A stretch of DNA of 64,000 nucleotides. Origin: Mariannaea sp. PMI_226 (taxonomy: Eukaryota > Ascomycota > Sordariomycetes > Hypocreales > Nectriaceae). Location of the stretch: the NCBI GenBank assembly GCA_024336345.1, contig JANFOG010000005.1:372001-436000 (forward strand), written 5' to 3'. A program made the position numbers and the translations under genes. Below, in pieces: positions 21,342 to 32,377 of this stretch. Within the stretch, counting starts at the first letter, position 1; each line of letters begins with the position of its first letter. The notes beneath the pieces were generated by a model. It saw only the letters and a list, made by a program, of their open reading frames with translations, did no database searches and was not told where the DNA came from.

Positions 21342-22869
21342 TTAACTATCATTCACTTTGTTTTCCCCCAAGAGGATTCCCTTCCCAGTCTTCGGGTTCT
21401 TTCGAGTAATTGAGAATGCCTCGTGAGCAAACTCTGATTCTCCCTCCAAAATCATCTGTGCCAAAGCTTTTCCGAGAAGAGGAACCAACTTCATCGCCCA
21501 ACCCGCAGTGAAAATCGCAATACTCTTTTCTGCCCCTTCGTGAAGATATTGTTTTGGGAGGAAATCTAGTACAAACGCGTCATCTATCGCTATTAGTTCC
21601 CGATATGTTTGTTGAAGGGTTTCTTTTTTTCAGATACATACCAAAGAGGTTTGGTTTGCGATAGCTCATCATAGAGGGCGGAAGTGTGTGGTCAACACCA
21701 GTAATGTGATCTTGCATAAATTTGTTCGCATCTTTAATCTCCTGGGAGATGGGGAAGCGTCCTTGATTCACGTTCGGGTTGTCGATTTTTTGTGTTCCTT
21801 CTACCACGACTCGTTCAACATCTGGTGGACCCCACGGAAGCGGTGGTAATCCGTAGAAAATAAGACTTCGCCCGTTTCCCAGAAGACTCTGGTGGAGCCA
21901 GGTGCCTATTGAAAGAGTTTAGAGTCGCAAAGAAGCCATGTAGGAATGGAAAACTTTGAAAACGTACGAGGGAAAGCAGTCCCATTTGCAAGTTTATCAA
22001 CGTTAAAATAAGTAGTAGCAATCTGACGCGTTTCCAAATCGAGAGATATACCAAAGCTTGGTCCTAGAATAGAATTAATACCGGCACCGCTGGTGATAAT
22101 TATTTTCTTAGTAAAGTAAGTCGCTGCTCGACCGTATGTTTTAACGTCGATCTCCCAGTTTGAGTCTTTACTATGTGACGGGCGAATCCTTTCAACCTGA
22201 GTGTGCTGCTCTGCTTGAGCTCCAAGATTTTTTGCAAGTACGTATAGAGTCCGCACCAGGAGCTGTACATTGATCATCCCGTTGTTGGGAGCGAGGAGGC
22301 CGGCCCATTCAGGGTCCAGGTTTTTAAAGGGATAGTCGCGTTCGATTTCCGCCGCGGTGACTGTTCAACTTAGCATGGAAGAATGGAATGCCAATGTGTC
22401 GATGACCCACGCTTTGTATATTTCATCTCAAGCGTGTCAAGGTTCTCAAGTGGACTGATCAAAGTATCTAGCAATTGTTAAGCCTAATTGTCTCATCTTG
22501 CAAATAACAATGGTGCGTTTTATTCAGTACCTTTCTCACCAAAATAGAGCATGCCTGTCATATACATTAGGGAGACTCCTGCCTCTTGTTCAAGATCATT
22601 CCAATGTTTCATCGACGTCTTCGCAAGCTTGGTCATCAAGCTATCACCGTAACTGGGAAGTGTTAGTGATTGTAGAGATGTGGCTGACATGGTAATTACA
22701 AGGTCTGAAATACGCGTGCCAAGCCACCTGAGGTTCCGCAATGATTGAAGAAGTTGTTCTGCTCCAGCGTGATGACTTTCCCGCCCGCCTTGGCGACCTC
22801 GTACGCAGCGGCTAAACCAACTGGGCCACCACCAACAACTACAACATCAAAGAGTTCTTGTTGTTCCAT
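21342..22869 (-). CDS. sarcosine oxidase-like FAD-dependent amine/amino-acid oxidase
   Basis: Six exons on the minus strand (22700-22869, 22531-22652, 22411-22467, 21968-22360, 21642-21905, 21342-21589) join in consistent phase to give 417 aa. The N-terminus has the FAD-binding motif VVVVGGGPVGLAAAYEVAKAG. Family signatures follow: KLTAAEIERDYPF, then LLAPNNGMINV, then a second FAD-contact region ending in SGAGINS. Such enzymes oxidise secondary amines or amino acids (sarcosine, pipecolate, fructosyl amino acids), giving H2O2. Two hallmarks are altered: the Cys that binds FAD covalently in monomeric sarcosine oxidase is missing from the segment around SMMSYRKPNLF, and the C-terminal SGHGFK motif is replaced by TAGWAMKLVP. 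Substrate is unknown and the cofactor is probably non-covalent. It has no obvious role in pyruvate metabolism, so cluster membership is doubtful. Confidence 0.8.
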
Positions 22870-25113
22870 TTTGCAAGAACCGGGAAAAAATGCGAGGTGG
22901 TTATAATTGAGCCCATTGCTCGGTTGCACAGAGTGGTTGTGTGTCTTTATAGTTTGTTTAACCAGTTAGAGAGGGAGTCTGGTAGACTGGCTGGCGTCAA
23001 TGTTACAGCAACGGCGTGTGTCATACTGAACCTGAAGCACGGATGAACGGGAGGCGATTCGCTCAAGAATGGCATATGCTGTTCTGTGTGCAGTACGGAG
23101 TATAGGCCGAGCAAGTCATCGATCCCACATTTATTACGAGGTTGATATGATCGAGCCGTTGAAACATCACGCAGTTCGCAAGGTTGAGCGGAATTTAATT
23201 CTCTAGATTGCATATGGTACATCATGCCATCCAAAAATCTAAATGGATGGTGGTGACATATCGTTCAGTCTCATGATGATGCCATTAGCGGCCTTGTGGC
23301 GTCTCTACACTGCCTACCCATTCTTAAGCGAGGTGCAGGTAAAAGAACGATGGGCTCTAGCTAAAGATTAATTTCTGCGTGATGTTAATATCGACTTATT
23401 TTGTCTGCCTTTAATTGATGGTCACACCATTGTTGCTTCCCAGTCACTTTGGCCGCATGCTTCCTAAAACCTAAATAGCCTTGGTTTGCAGTTGACCAGC
23501 GCCAGTGGTAAGGCATGAAAACAGCACATACCAAAGCAGCCCAAAGCTCTGTATCATTATGCTCCTCTCTCGGATCAAGATTTTCGCGTAGAATTCTTTC
23601 AAATACTGCAAGATCTTGACGAATAATGTTGTTTCCATACGTTCAATGGGCCGACAGATTTTAATGCCAACCCCAGATGCAATTGATGCAGCGCGAAGGT
23701 GTGTATAGCTAAAGCACATAGCACGTAAGATATCGCCAACCTAATCATGCTTGTAAATAAATGACAGTTGACTGAGGAGCCAGCGAGAGCAAGTCAGGAA
23801 GGGGAGAAAGTAATAATCCACTCGATATATTCAAGCCACAGTTAATCATCAAACCGCGGTGATGGATAGATTTTCCGCCCGTCCAAACGCCACTTGCTAT
23901 TCAGGAAAAAATCATTCTTGTTGGGAATGCGCTCAAATAGTCGTGAGACCACTCACGGACTCTAGACGCAGGCGGATATAGGACCGCGACAAACACCCAG
24001 TAGGCGTTTCAGATCTTTTGCTCCGTGGTAGTACTCTTCTGTGTAGTTGAAAGCTGTCCATAGCACACAATATGAAAGCGACCGCCAAGATGACGTTAAC
24101 TTTCACCCCCGCGAGTGGCCAACAATGCTTCCTATGACATAGACCTGTGTCATGTTGATCCCCTTGATCGTGGCGAATTGTGACGGCCCGCACTTGGCCT
24201 TGGTTTTAGTTATTGATGATGCAAAGTACTGGCTTGATTAGGTATTGACATAAACAGCAACTCTCGATGCGCGAAATGACCTATAATAAGAATCACGAAG
24301 GAAAATCATGGTATAATTTAAGCAATCCAATACCTCTTTTTACATCATAAATATCCATTTTTGAAGGTCAAAATATTTAAAAAAAAAATATATGGTATGA
24401 TTTATTTAGTTTTTCAATACAAAATGGCGAGTCCCAACTGGACTAGAAAATACTACCATAATCCTTGCCCAATTAACGGCATCCTGTGGTTCACTTTGGG
24501 TCAGTTGAGACCAGTCTTTTCGTGAAGCTTTTGACCAGGCGGTTTTGGTCATGATGATATATCCAGTTTCATGATATCTATGTTTCCATCTATGAACTTT
24601 ATGGCCCCCACGCCAGTGACTTCCTGACTACAAGAGCTTTCGTTTTTGGGCTCATCGTCTGGTTTTTGTTAATTTTCTTCTCTTGACTTCAGTGTCCTTC
24701 GGCTAAACGAATTATAAATAGGCGATAATCTAATTGATACTTGATGTGAGCTACTAGAACAATCCGTAGCGTTCCTCTAAGGATAGAAAAGTGCCGTGTA
24801 ACCGCTTTAGCCGGCACCAAAATTACGTGCGTAGTCGCATCTTACCCCTGTTACACACATCCCCTTGTAGATCCCTATCGTCGGATCGGTAGTCTACGTT
24901 GTCAAGTTCATCGTAGGGCATTCGGGAATCGCGGAATACATCGGCAGCCCCGGTTCGTGAATGCCCTTGTTCTTTGTGCCTGCATTGTTACGGAGTACGG
25001 GGGGGGGGGGCTAATGGAGATGTTAACGGACGACACCGAGCAAGACTCGACTGAGGCATTACTCGGGCTGAAGGCCCACCACGCACAGGATGCCTTGGAA
25101 GACTGCGCGTGGT
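22870..25113. other. intergenic, 2.2 kb without supported gene
   Basis: The stretch contains an AT-rich segment (about 24.25-24.43 kb), a 12-G run (24999-25010), two TACGGAGTA nonamers (23094-23102 and 24989-24997) and short open frames (for example 23471-23719 minus, partly hydrophobic) without recognisable domains. The right end leads into the SDR promoter. Confidence 0.4.
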
Positions 25114-25160
25114 TGCGGATGCCTGCGGATTCTTGCGGATTTCTCGCGGATTCTGCGGGA
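25114..25160 (+). promoter_or_regulatory. array of five phased (T/C)GCGG(A/G) sites upstream of SDR gene
   Basis: TGCGGAT at 25114, 25124 and 25134, CGCGGAT at 25145 and TGCGGGA at 25154 give spacings of 10, 10, 11 and 9 bp, one DNA turn each. CGG is the half-site read by Zn2Cys6 proteins. A related four-unit array abuts the start codon of the Zn2Cys6 gene at 28.6 kb. Binding by that regulator is inference. Confidence 0.6.
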
Positions 25161-25373
25161 AATATCGCAGTTTGGTGGGATTACGAAAGTTTGCGGCCCC
25201 ACACCGCGCCTCGGGTTTTTGCCTGTCAACCACAAGCTGACCGCACGTTCAGCCCGTAGCCTTAGCTTGGTAATCCGCCACAAGCGGAGCTTTTGACATA
25301 ATGGAGAATAGCAAAATAGATTTCTTGCATGAGTTTACGAATCTATCGGCCGAATAATTGTGCCTTTTCACAA

Positions 25374-25381
25374 TATATAAA
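25374..25381 (+). promoter_or_regulatory. TATA box of SDR gene
   Basis: TATATAAA lies about 165 bp upstream of the SDR start codon and downstream of the phased CGG array, a normal fungal promoter layout. Confidence 0.6.
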
Positions 25382-25545
25382 GGGACGCGATTGTTTCCCA
25401 AGAAGATGCTTTCTCAGAATCAGAATCAAGACACAATTCACCCATTCGCGTCTCATACACCTGTCAAACGCAAGTCTCTTACTTACACCAAACTAGCTTC
25501 CCTATTTTAGCCTGTTCTCCAGCTTTTTACACCTATTAATTCACT

Positions 25546-26591
25546 ATGCCTTCCTACTTGGTTACCGGAGCTAGCCGTGGCCTCGGCCTCGGATTCGTCA
25601 CTGAGCTGGTCAGTTTTTTTATCACTTTTGGGTGATAAAATCTCCTGGTTACAAAGAACATGATATCTAACAATAAATAAAATACAGCTCCAAAACAAGG
25701 ACAACGTTGTTGTTGCCACTGCCAGAAGCACTGCTAGTTCTTCCGGTCTTCAGGAGCTCAAGGCCAAGCACGCTGACGGCCGACTCATCCTCATCGACCT
25801 TGATGTTTCCAAGCCCGAGAGCATCGCTGCCGCCGCTGAGAAGGCCTCCGAGGCTCTCCCCAACGGTCTGGACAACCTCGTTAGCAATGCTGGCGTGAAC
25901 GAGGGTGGTCTCAAGTCATTCGAGGACCTGTATGTTGCCTGCCATTCCACCCACCACTATCATTGTCATACGCTAACAAGCAGAATAGCGACATCGAGGC
26001 TCTCACCTATGAGCTCAACTTCACTGTCACCGCCCCCATTCTCCTGCTCCGAGCTTTCCTCCCCCTTATTCGCAAGAGCGAGGCCAAGAAGGTCCTGCTC
26101 GTCTCTTCTTCTCTTGGCTCTATCACCACCGCTTCCTATCTGCCAAACCTTGCCAACGGTTACTCCGTTGCCAGAGCCGCTCTTAACATGTAAGTAAAAT
26201 TATAGCGCGACCCGACCAACTCCTCTCATTTTGAAGATCCGTACACTAACACTACATAGGGTTGGCCGCAAGTGGAGCCCTCTGTTGAAGGGTGAGGGAA
26301 TCACCCTTGCCATGATCCACCCTGGTCAGTTTTCTCTTATTCCTCCCAAGACGCCAACGACTTGAAATCTCCATGTATTTGAAGTGAGGCTAACAAGATA
26401 CACTTGCAGGCTGGGTTGGTGTCACCGAGATTGGCGACTCTATTGCCGAATGGGTCAACAAGTACAAGCCCGACCTCCCCAACCTTACCATTGAGACTTC
26501 GGCTGCCGACTGCATGAAGGTCCTCAATGATCTTACTATTGACAACGCTGGAGACTTCTTCAACCACGACGGATCCAAGCTCCCCTTCTAA
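25546..26591 (+). CDS. short-chain dehydrogenase/reductase
   Basis: NAD(P)-dependent classical SDR with five exons (25546-25608, 25688-25929, 25989-26189, 26260-26324, 26410-26591), giving 250 aa. The cofactor motif TGASRGLGLG is at the N-terminus and SNAG follows near residue 95. The active-site Ser lies in VSSSLGSI and the Tyr in GYSVARAALNM. The residue four after the Tyr is Arg instead of the usual catalytic Lys. Codons are strongly biased to C at third positions, unlike neighbouring genes, which suggests high expression. A TATA box and a phased CGG array precede the gene. It converges with the Zn2Cys6 regulator, with only 11 bp between stop codons. Substrate unknown. Confidence 0.9.
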
Positions 26592-26602
26592 AGCGATTAT
26601 GA

Positions 26603-28631
26603 CTATTCCACATCTGATACGCCCACCTGCACTAGAGAAGGTTCACGATGCATCCGAAGGAAGTTTCCTCGCGTTTCGATACTCTCCAAAGATGCCGTGA
26701 CTTCTCGGGCATCGAGGATTTTTAAGTACATGCCTGCAATAATGATAGATTAGCACTGATAATGCCATTTTAAAGATAAAATAAAAATCATGAACATAAC
26801 ATACCAGCAAGTTTCCATCTTGAATCCACCATCTGAAGTACTTGTTTGATCGAGTCCATGCTGATTTTGGTCTCTACGTCAGGCGTGCCTCCACTAATAG
26901 CCAAGTAAATGCACGAGACCTGATATAATGCATGAATCAGAAATATCGGTACATTGTCGCAACTATCTGGTTGAAGGGGGCAACTGGCGCCATAGGATAC
27001 GGCTGCCGCAGACAGACGATGAACGGCAGTTCGCGCTTCATGCCAGAGGGTTTCCAGCGACGGCCGGCTAATTTCTTGGCCTGTGTGGGCATTCTTTTCT
27101 TGAAATAAACGTTCTTGGAGCAGCATTATCGTACTAGAGAGGCATTAGACATTGACCTCAACACCATGATAGATGGGCATCCGAAATAGAAGTATTACGC
27201 ACCTTAAACTGAACTCCGACATAGCACAGAATTCTAGCCTCCGAACAGCCGACTCGCTATCCGCTGCATGAACAAGCGAGAGCAGGGTCCGTCTTAGCTG
27301 CGCTGTTTGTTCAAGACTGACTATTACGTTGCCTTCTGCTGATGTCGGCGATAGTGACTGAAGTGCTTGGCTAAGCAAATAAGTAGCTTGGGCTAGCCTA
27401 GCAAAGCTCCCCATTTTAAGCGTGAAGCCAGTTGATATTGAGACGACGACTGCTGGATTCGCTGTCTATTATCGAAAATGCGTTAGCGTACTGATAGAGT
27501 TGTGGATATACTCGGCAAAAGAGTCGATTCCTACCCCATTATCCCATGCGCTATCATCTACCGGTAGATAGGTGTCGAATGCTGGGCTCTCTGTCGACAA
27601 GGGTCTTGAAGGATTACTGAGACTTAGGAATCTAGGATAATTAGCCATTCGAATATTAGTGACCTCTTCTAGCCTTCTAGGGATGAGTCTTACCGGTCGA
27701 AGATGACCACTGCCCACCACACTCTTCTCTTCTCCTCAAGTTCATTCCAGGATTGCGGGTTCTGAGCATCGTGCTCTACAGTAAGAGATGCTTTTTCAAT
27801 TCCTAGAGCTAGTCCATACCTCGCGCAAGCTCCTACAGTCAAGTACGCGGCTGGGTAGATGGATTGACCCAGCTCGTAGAGGGCGATGAGGATCCCTGCC
27901 TGGAGCACATAGATGGACAAAGGTCCCGTTGACTCCGCCGCAAAGTGAAATTTCTTTGCCGTCCGATACAACTCCGTGTCGGCGCAGCCATGCTCAGGGT
28001 GGACTGAAGGACCTGTTGAACAAAGCTTCATACACAGCACAAGAAGTCCAATCTCTGTTTGTCGCTGAGCCATTGGGTTAAGTAGGGCGGAAAAGAACCC
28101 TCGCTTGTAAACGATGGGAAGCCATCGATGAATAGTCATAAAATATTTGATGGCTATGTTTCGGACGCAAGAAGCATCACCTATCAGAGCAGATAGATCG
28201 GGAGAGATTGGTAGATGAAGCCGTGGGAGTTCAAGCCGCGAGTGCTGGAAGACTTGCGGTGCGAGAAAGTAGATGGCGCTCACATCGGATTCTACGAAAG
28301 AGGATAACTGCAATGAATTCTGAGTCTGGCTGTGCTCATAGTTGGGCGAATCGCTGCTAGTTGAAGTGATATCAGACATCCAACTAACTGGGCTCTGCGC
28401 TGGTGGGTGTCCTTGGGGGTGGGATGCGCCATGGCGAGTAGGATACGTGCAATCGATTTCCTTTTTGGTGCAGAGGTCGCACGCGGGAGTCTTCTTGTCG
28501 CAGCGCCTCTTGCTCTTTCGACAGGGGAGGCAAGACCAGCGTGCGTATCTCACGCGCTCAAGTTCTGCTTGCATATTGAATAATTCGTAGGGGGGGGGGA
28601 CGTAAGGCGAATCGAGCGACTCATACGGCAT
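26603..28631 (-). CDS. Zn2Cys6 transcription factor with fungal-specific middle domain
   Basis: Nuclear binuclear zinc-cluster regulator. Five exons (27694-28631, 27535-27631, 27203-27465, 26805-27133, 26603-26733) give 585 aa. The frame is open upstream to a GTG at 28676, but the first ATG is 28631. The zinc cluster lies at about residues 35-61 (CLPCRKSKRRC then CDLCTKKEIDC, spacing C-x2-C-x6-C-x6-C-x2-C-x6-C). The fungal_trans region spans about 160-400 and includes YFMTIHRWLPIVYKRGFF and KRRVWWAVVIFDRF. A pro-rich patch near the N-terminus is encoded by a 10-C run. Four TGCGG sites end 3 bp before the ATG, suggesting autoregulation, and the neighbouring SDR carries a matching array, so the SDR is its likely target. 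Confidence 0.88.
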
Positions 28632-28633
28632 GT

Positions 28634-28669
28634 TGCGGGATATTTGCGGTTTTGCGGGAGTCTGCGGAT
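28634..28669 (+). promoter_or_regulatory. array of four phased TGCGG sites at the Zn2Cys6 gene start
   Basis: TGCGGGA 28634, TGCGGT 28645, TGCGGGA 28653 and TGCGGAT 28663 are spaced 11, 8 and 10 bp and lie directly upstream of the ATG on the minus strand. A CACGTG E-box follows at 28674-28679. Confidence 0.6.
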
Positions 28670-28679
28670 CATGCACGTG

Positions 28680-29232
28680 ATGTGGCTAAGGAGACCTCCA
28701 AGAAAGTACCCTACTTCCGTACTGGTACTTGGATTCTGGGTGTCTTCCAGGCTTGGACGCTTTGACCAATTCCACGGCTTGGGGACGAGCGGTGAGTTCT
28801 GCCATTGCTGAGACCTCGCACTGGGTGGGCCGGGCATCAACACTATATTGAACTAATTGAGAATGAAAATTAGCTGGCTATGCAGATATTCCAAGACCAT
28901 ATAATAAAGGACGTCTATTAGTTGTTATTGAAGGGCAGGCAATAACGTCAAGCCTAAATATCCATTATCTTCGCTTCATACACCTCATGGCATTTATTGT
29001 TCGTCATACAACACACATCCTAATTGATTTTAGGGGGTAAGTAGAGCAGATGCGAAAAAGGAGTCATTTTCTTTTTTGCGATATAAAGGGGGCGCCTTAA
29101 CTGGTTCAAAAAAGAATAAGGACCATTGTGGAATAAGGATTTTCTAGATGTTTGGTACAATAACAGCCACGAAGGACGCTCACGATTTGTATATCAAACA
29201 ACTCCTGAAGCTCTATCATACCTTCCGCACAG
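28680..29232. other. intergenic
   Basis: Promoter of the zinc-cluster gene and the 3' flank of the transporter gene. No gene or repeat is seen. Confidence 0.45.
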
Positions 29233-30071
29233 CTACTTGACACCGATATTAACAGCTTTCACAATACCGTAACTAGCACCAGCGGCAACGGCCCCCACGA
29301 GAAAAGTTTCCAACGAGCCGCAAAGAGCGGAATAACGATTTACTCCAATAATGACAGGTTTTGCATACCCAAATATAACGAGCATAACACCCGTAATTCC
29401 AATTGACACGAGTAGTGTAGTGTTGAGATGAGCGGTAACAAAGTAAGGGATCATTGGAATCAATCCCCCTATCGGTTTGTTAATCTTGAGCTTGGTTTGA
29501 AGGAGAGAATACTGGCCTATGAGGTATGCCGGGCCCATTGTAATAGCAGAGACCCATGGTCGGGACCATGTAGGGCATTCAAGTTTGAGCTCAAAGTCCA
29601 TCATGAACTTTAGGAACTTAGCAAGTATCATAAAGGAATCATACGACTCACCTTAATCCTGGATTCTGGATTTCGTGTAAAATTTTCAAGAATAGGTAGC
29701 GTTTCTTCTCTACTAAGCTCATATTTTGAGAGAAGACCTATCAATATCTCGCCTTCCAGTTCCGGTGTGTCCACAATCTGACGCCGCTCTCGAGCTTCCT
29801 CTATTCGAAAGTGATGCGCGTCGGTCACAGTGGCAAGAAAGGCTCCTAAACCCATACTAAGAGATCCGGCGATTAATTCTGCTATTCCACCAAGAATAAC
29901 AAGCTTTGTCGAGCCAATTCTATGCATTTTTCAGTTATAATTGAGAAACATAGCATGTAAACTCACGAAGATAAGCCAGCAGTCACCGCGAAAGGAACAG
30001 TCAGACCATCGGCTAGACCAATAATAGCATCACGAATGAAGCTTGTATGTGTTGCATGTCTCTCCAGCTCT
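29233..30071 (-). CDS. CCC1/VIT1-family iron/manganese transporter, N-terminus unresolved
   Basis: Vacuolar membrane transporter family that stores Fe2+ or Mn2+ in the vacuole. Conserved exons are 29967-30071, 29652-29919 and 29233-29607, about 249 codons. The first membrane region (DAIIGLADGLTVPFAVTAGLSS) and the second (LGGIAELIAGSLSMGLGAFLA) carry the family's D, E and M metal-path residues. A soluble metal-binding helical segment follows (about EEARERRQIVDTPELEGEI), then three more membrane segments ending AAGASYGIVKAVNIG. The upstream exon holding the start codon was not found: a plausible 61-nt intron precedes 30071, but the frame before it is closed. An in-frame 48-nt insertion separates AYLIG from GLIPMIPYF. 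The gene may be intact with a missed first exon, or decaying. Confidence 0.75.
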
Positions 30072-31147
30072 CTGATAAAATTTCGTCTCCGGGTATTCGT
30101 GTCTCAGGCCAGTTAAGCTCAGGCATATTCACTGCAACTTAAATTAATGACGAGGGTGAGAAGAGGTGAAAAAGCTACCCCCTATGTCTCATCAATCATG
30201 ATTACAGACCGCAGGACATTGATTGCCACAGTTGTCTCGTACAGTAGACTATTACCGATTATAAAATCCCAGAATAAAGAAGAGAGAACAATTGCATGGT
30301 GTTTACAGTAGTAAACGGGTTACATTCTGGGCAATACTGATAATAATGTACATAACGAGGATCCTACGCGATAAGGTTTCGGTTTTAACGCCTCCACGTA
30401 AAGGCTGGCTTCAATGAAGTGGACAGTGGCGAACTCCTTCCACACTTCAATGTCATCTTCGTCTGCCAGCCGACTACTAGAGATGTAAAGAGAGAAAGAG
30501 GCACTTGCATCAGAGGAGATCGCTGTGTCACCACACATCCTTTTCGCTCTTTTCATATCCCCCGAAGTCACGCTGTAAGTGTACCATTGATCCCCGCCTT
30601 TTACCCTATTTGGTAAACCTACTCAATTAAGTTGGAAAAGAAACCCTAGAGTGAAATATGGCTCTATTCATATCACCCCACGTATCATCTAGGGCCATAT
30701 GGGCCTTGGAAATCACGCAATGGGAGGCCCCCATCAAGACGATGCGGCTTCGTTTCCAGCGCCAACTTTGGGCTTTACTTAGAGCTGTATTTCTCAAAAA
30801 AAAAAAAAAAAAACACAGGAACCCAACATTAAGGCTTAGTCGACTCCATAACATACGGTCACAATACAACTAGCCCCAGCGAGACGATTTGGTGGAGGAA
30901 GCTTCAAGGGCTGCTGTGGCTTGTAAGATGACGGAAAATGACGTTCAAGTATTGTAAAGGTCTTGTGTTCAATTGCAGACATTTGCTGCATTTTTCTATG
31001 CGCATCAAGCTGTTAGTGAAAGATTGATTGCACATTTGTTTGTCTACCTGGCTCAACTGTCATGCGCGTATTTAACATAAGGTCGAACACTTCGACGAAT
31101 CCTCACGGAATCTATGCACCATCCTCCTAATAATATTACGAAGCCTC
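30072..31147. other. intergenic
   Basis: The missing 5' exon of the transporter may lie at 30.07-30.3 kb. An 18-bp A tract is at 30796-30813. A minus-strand open frame (30320-30571) has no recognisable domain. I found no NB-ARC or NACHT coding sequence upstream of the TPR gene. Confidence 0.4.
30796..30813. repeat. poly-A tract
   Basis: A run of 18 A, probably simple slippage. Confidence 0.9.
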
Positions 31148-32377
31148 ATGCTGAGTATGCCTCCCGATTCCTCAACCAAGCCATGCGACAACTCCGATAC
31201 GATCGGCGGCACTAGTCAAGATCTCTATGAGCGAGCCTTGGATAACTATGAGAAAGAGCTTGGACGCCACCATGTATCGACTCTCGACACCGTCAACAAT
31301 CTAGGAATTCTCTACTCGATCCAAGGCAAGTTTGTAGACGCCGAACGGATGTATAAGCGGGCTTTAGAAGGCTATAAGAAGGAATTTGGATGCCACCACA
31401 TATCAACTCTCAATACAATCAACAATCTAGGAATCCTCTATTCAACCCAAGGCAAGCTAAAAGAGGCCAAAAACATGTATGAGCAGGCATTAGAAGGCTA
31501 TGAAATGACACTTGGACGCGACCACATATCGACTCTTGATACAGTCAATAATTTAGGGATCCTTAATTTGGATGAAGGCAGACATAAAGATGCTGAAGAG
31601 ATGTTTCTACGGGCATTAGAGGGTAAAGAGAAGGCACTTGGTCGCGATCATATTTCAATCCTCAATACAGCTAACAACTTGGGAAACGTCTATAAGGATC
31701 AAGGGATGTTCAAAGAAGCAGAAAAAGCATATAAGCGAGCGCTACATGGTAAAGAAAAGACACTTGGCCCTGATCATACGTCGACGCTTGATACAATCAA
31801 TAACTTAGGCAATCTTTACTCAGATGAAGGCAAGCTAGAAGATGCCAAACGAATGTATAATAGAGTGTTAGAAGGCTATGGGAAAGCGCTTGGCCACGAA
31901 CATATATCTACGCTTAATACTGTCAATAATCTGGGAGTTTTATACTTGGATCAAGGCAAGCTTAAGGAGGCTGAGGAGATGTTTTTACGCGCATTAAATG
32001 GGAAAGGGAAGGCTCTTGGCTATGATCACATATCTACCCTCGATACGATCGACAATCTGGGACTGCTGTATAAGCACCAAGGAAAGTTCAAGGAAGCAGA
32101 GGAGATGTTTCAACGAGCGTTGGAGGGCAAGGAAAAGGCGCTGGGCGGCGATCACATATCTACCCTTGACACTATTAACAATTTTGGACTGCTCTATAAA
32201 CACCAAGGAAAACTTAAAGAAGCGGAGGAGATGTTTCGGAAGGCGCTACATGGCTTCCGAATGTCCTTAGGACCACATCATCCCAAATGTTGCATCGTGA
32301 GAAGTAACATGGAATCTCTACAAAGAATGCAAGGTACGCAATTTCCCACTGAATATTACGTGTTGATAGGATTCTAA
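31148..32377 (+). CDS. kinesin light chain-type tetratricopeptide repeat protein
   Basis: Single open frame of 409 aa made almost wholly of TPR units: eight full 42-residue repeats from residue about 25 to 360 plus a degenerate ninth. The consensus is ALEGxEKALGxDHISTLDTxNNLGxLY followed by QGKxKEAEEM and FxRAL. Such arrays form protein-binding solenoids and are common as the C-terminal sensor of fungal NB-ARC or NACHT proteins, but no nucleotide-binding domain is encoded upstream. Units 6-8 are very similar to one another, which suggests recent unit turnover. A possible donor (AAGGTACGC near 32334) leaves open a further exon. The protein may be a free-standing TPR scaffold or a fragment of a larger receptor. 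No partner can be named. Confidence 0.85.
   Translation: MLSMPPDSSTKPCDNSDTIGGTSQDLYERALDNYEKELGRHHVSTLDTVNNLGILYSIQGKFVDAERMYKRALEGYKKEFGCHHISTLNTINNLGILYSTQGKLKEAKNMYEQALEGYEMTLGRDHISTLDTVNNLGILNLDEGRHKDAEEMFLRALEGKEKALGRDHISILNTANNLGNVYKDQGMFKEAEKAYKRALHGKEKTLGPDHTSTLDTINNLGNLYSDEGKLEDAKRMYNRVLEGYGKALGHEHISTLNTVNNLGVLYLDQGKLKEAEEMFLRALNGKGKALGYDHISTLDTIDNLGLLYKHQGKFKEAEEMFQRALEGKEKALGGDHISTLDTINNFGLLYKHQGKLKEAEEMFRKALHGFRMSLGPHHPKCCIVRSNMESLQRMQGTQFPTEYYVLIGF

Noticed and set aside
28632..28676. Upstream extension of the Zn2Cys6 protein to 28676
   Set aside because: The codon there is GTG, no ATG precedes 28631, and the segment is the CGG array.
7681..29129. Shared 15-mer AATAAGGACCATTGT at 7681 and 29115
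   Set aside because: One or two shared 15-mers are expected by chance in 64 kb, and the flanks diverge after about 24 bp with indels.
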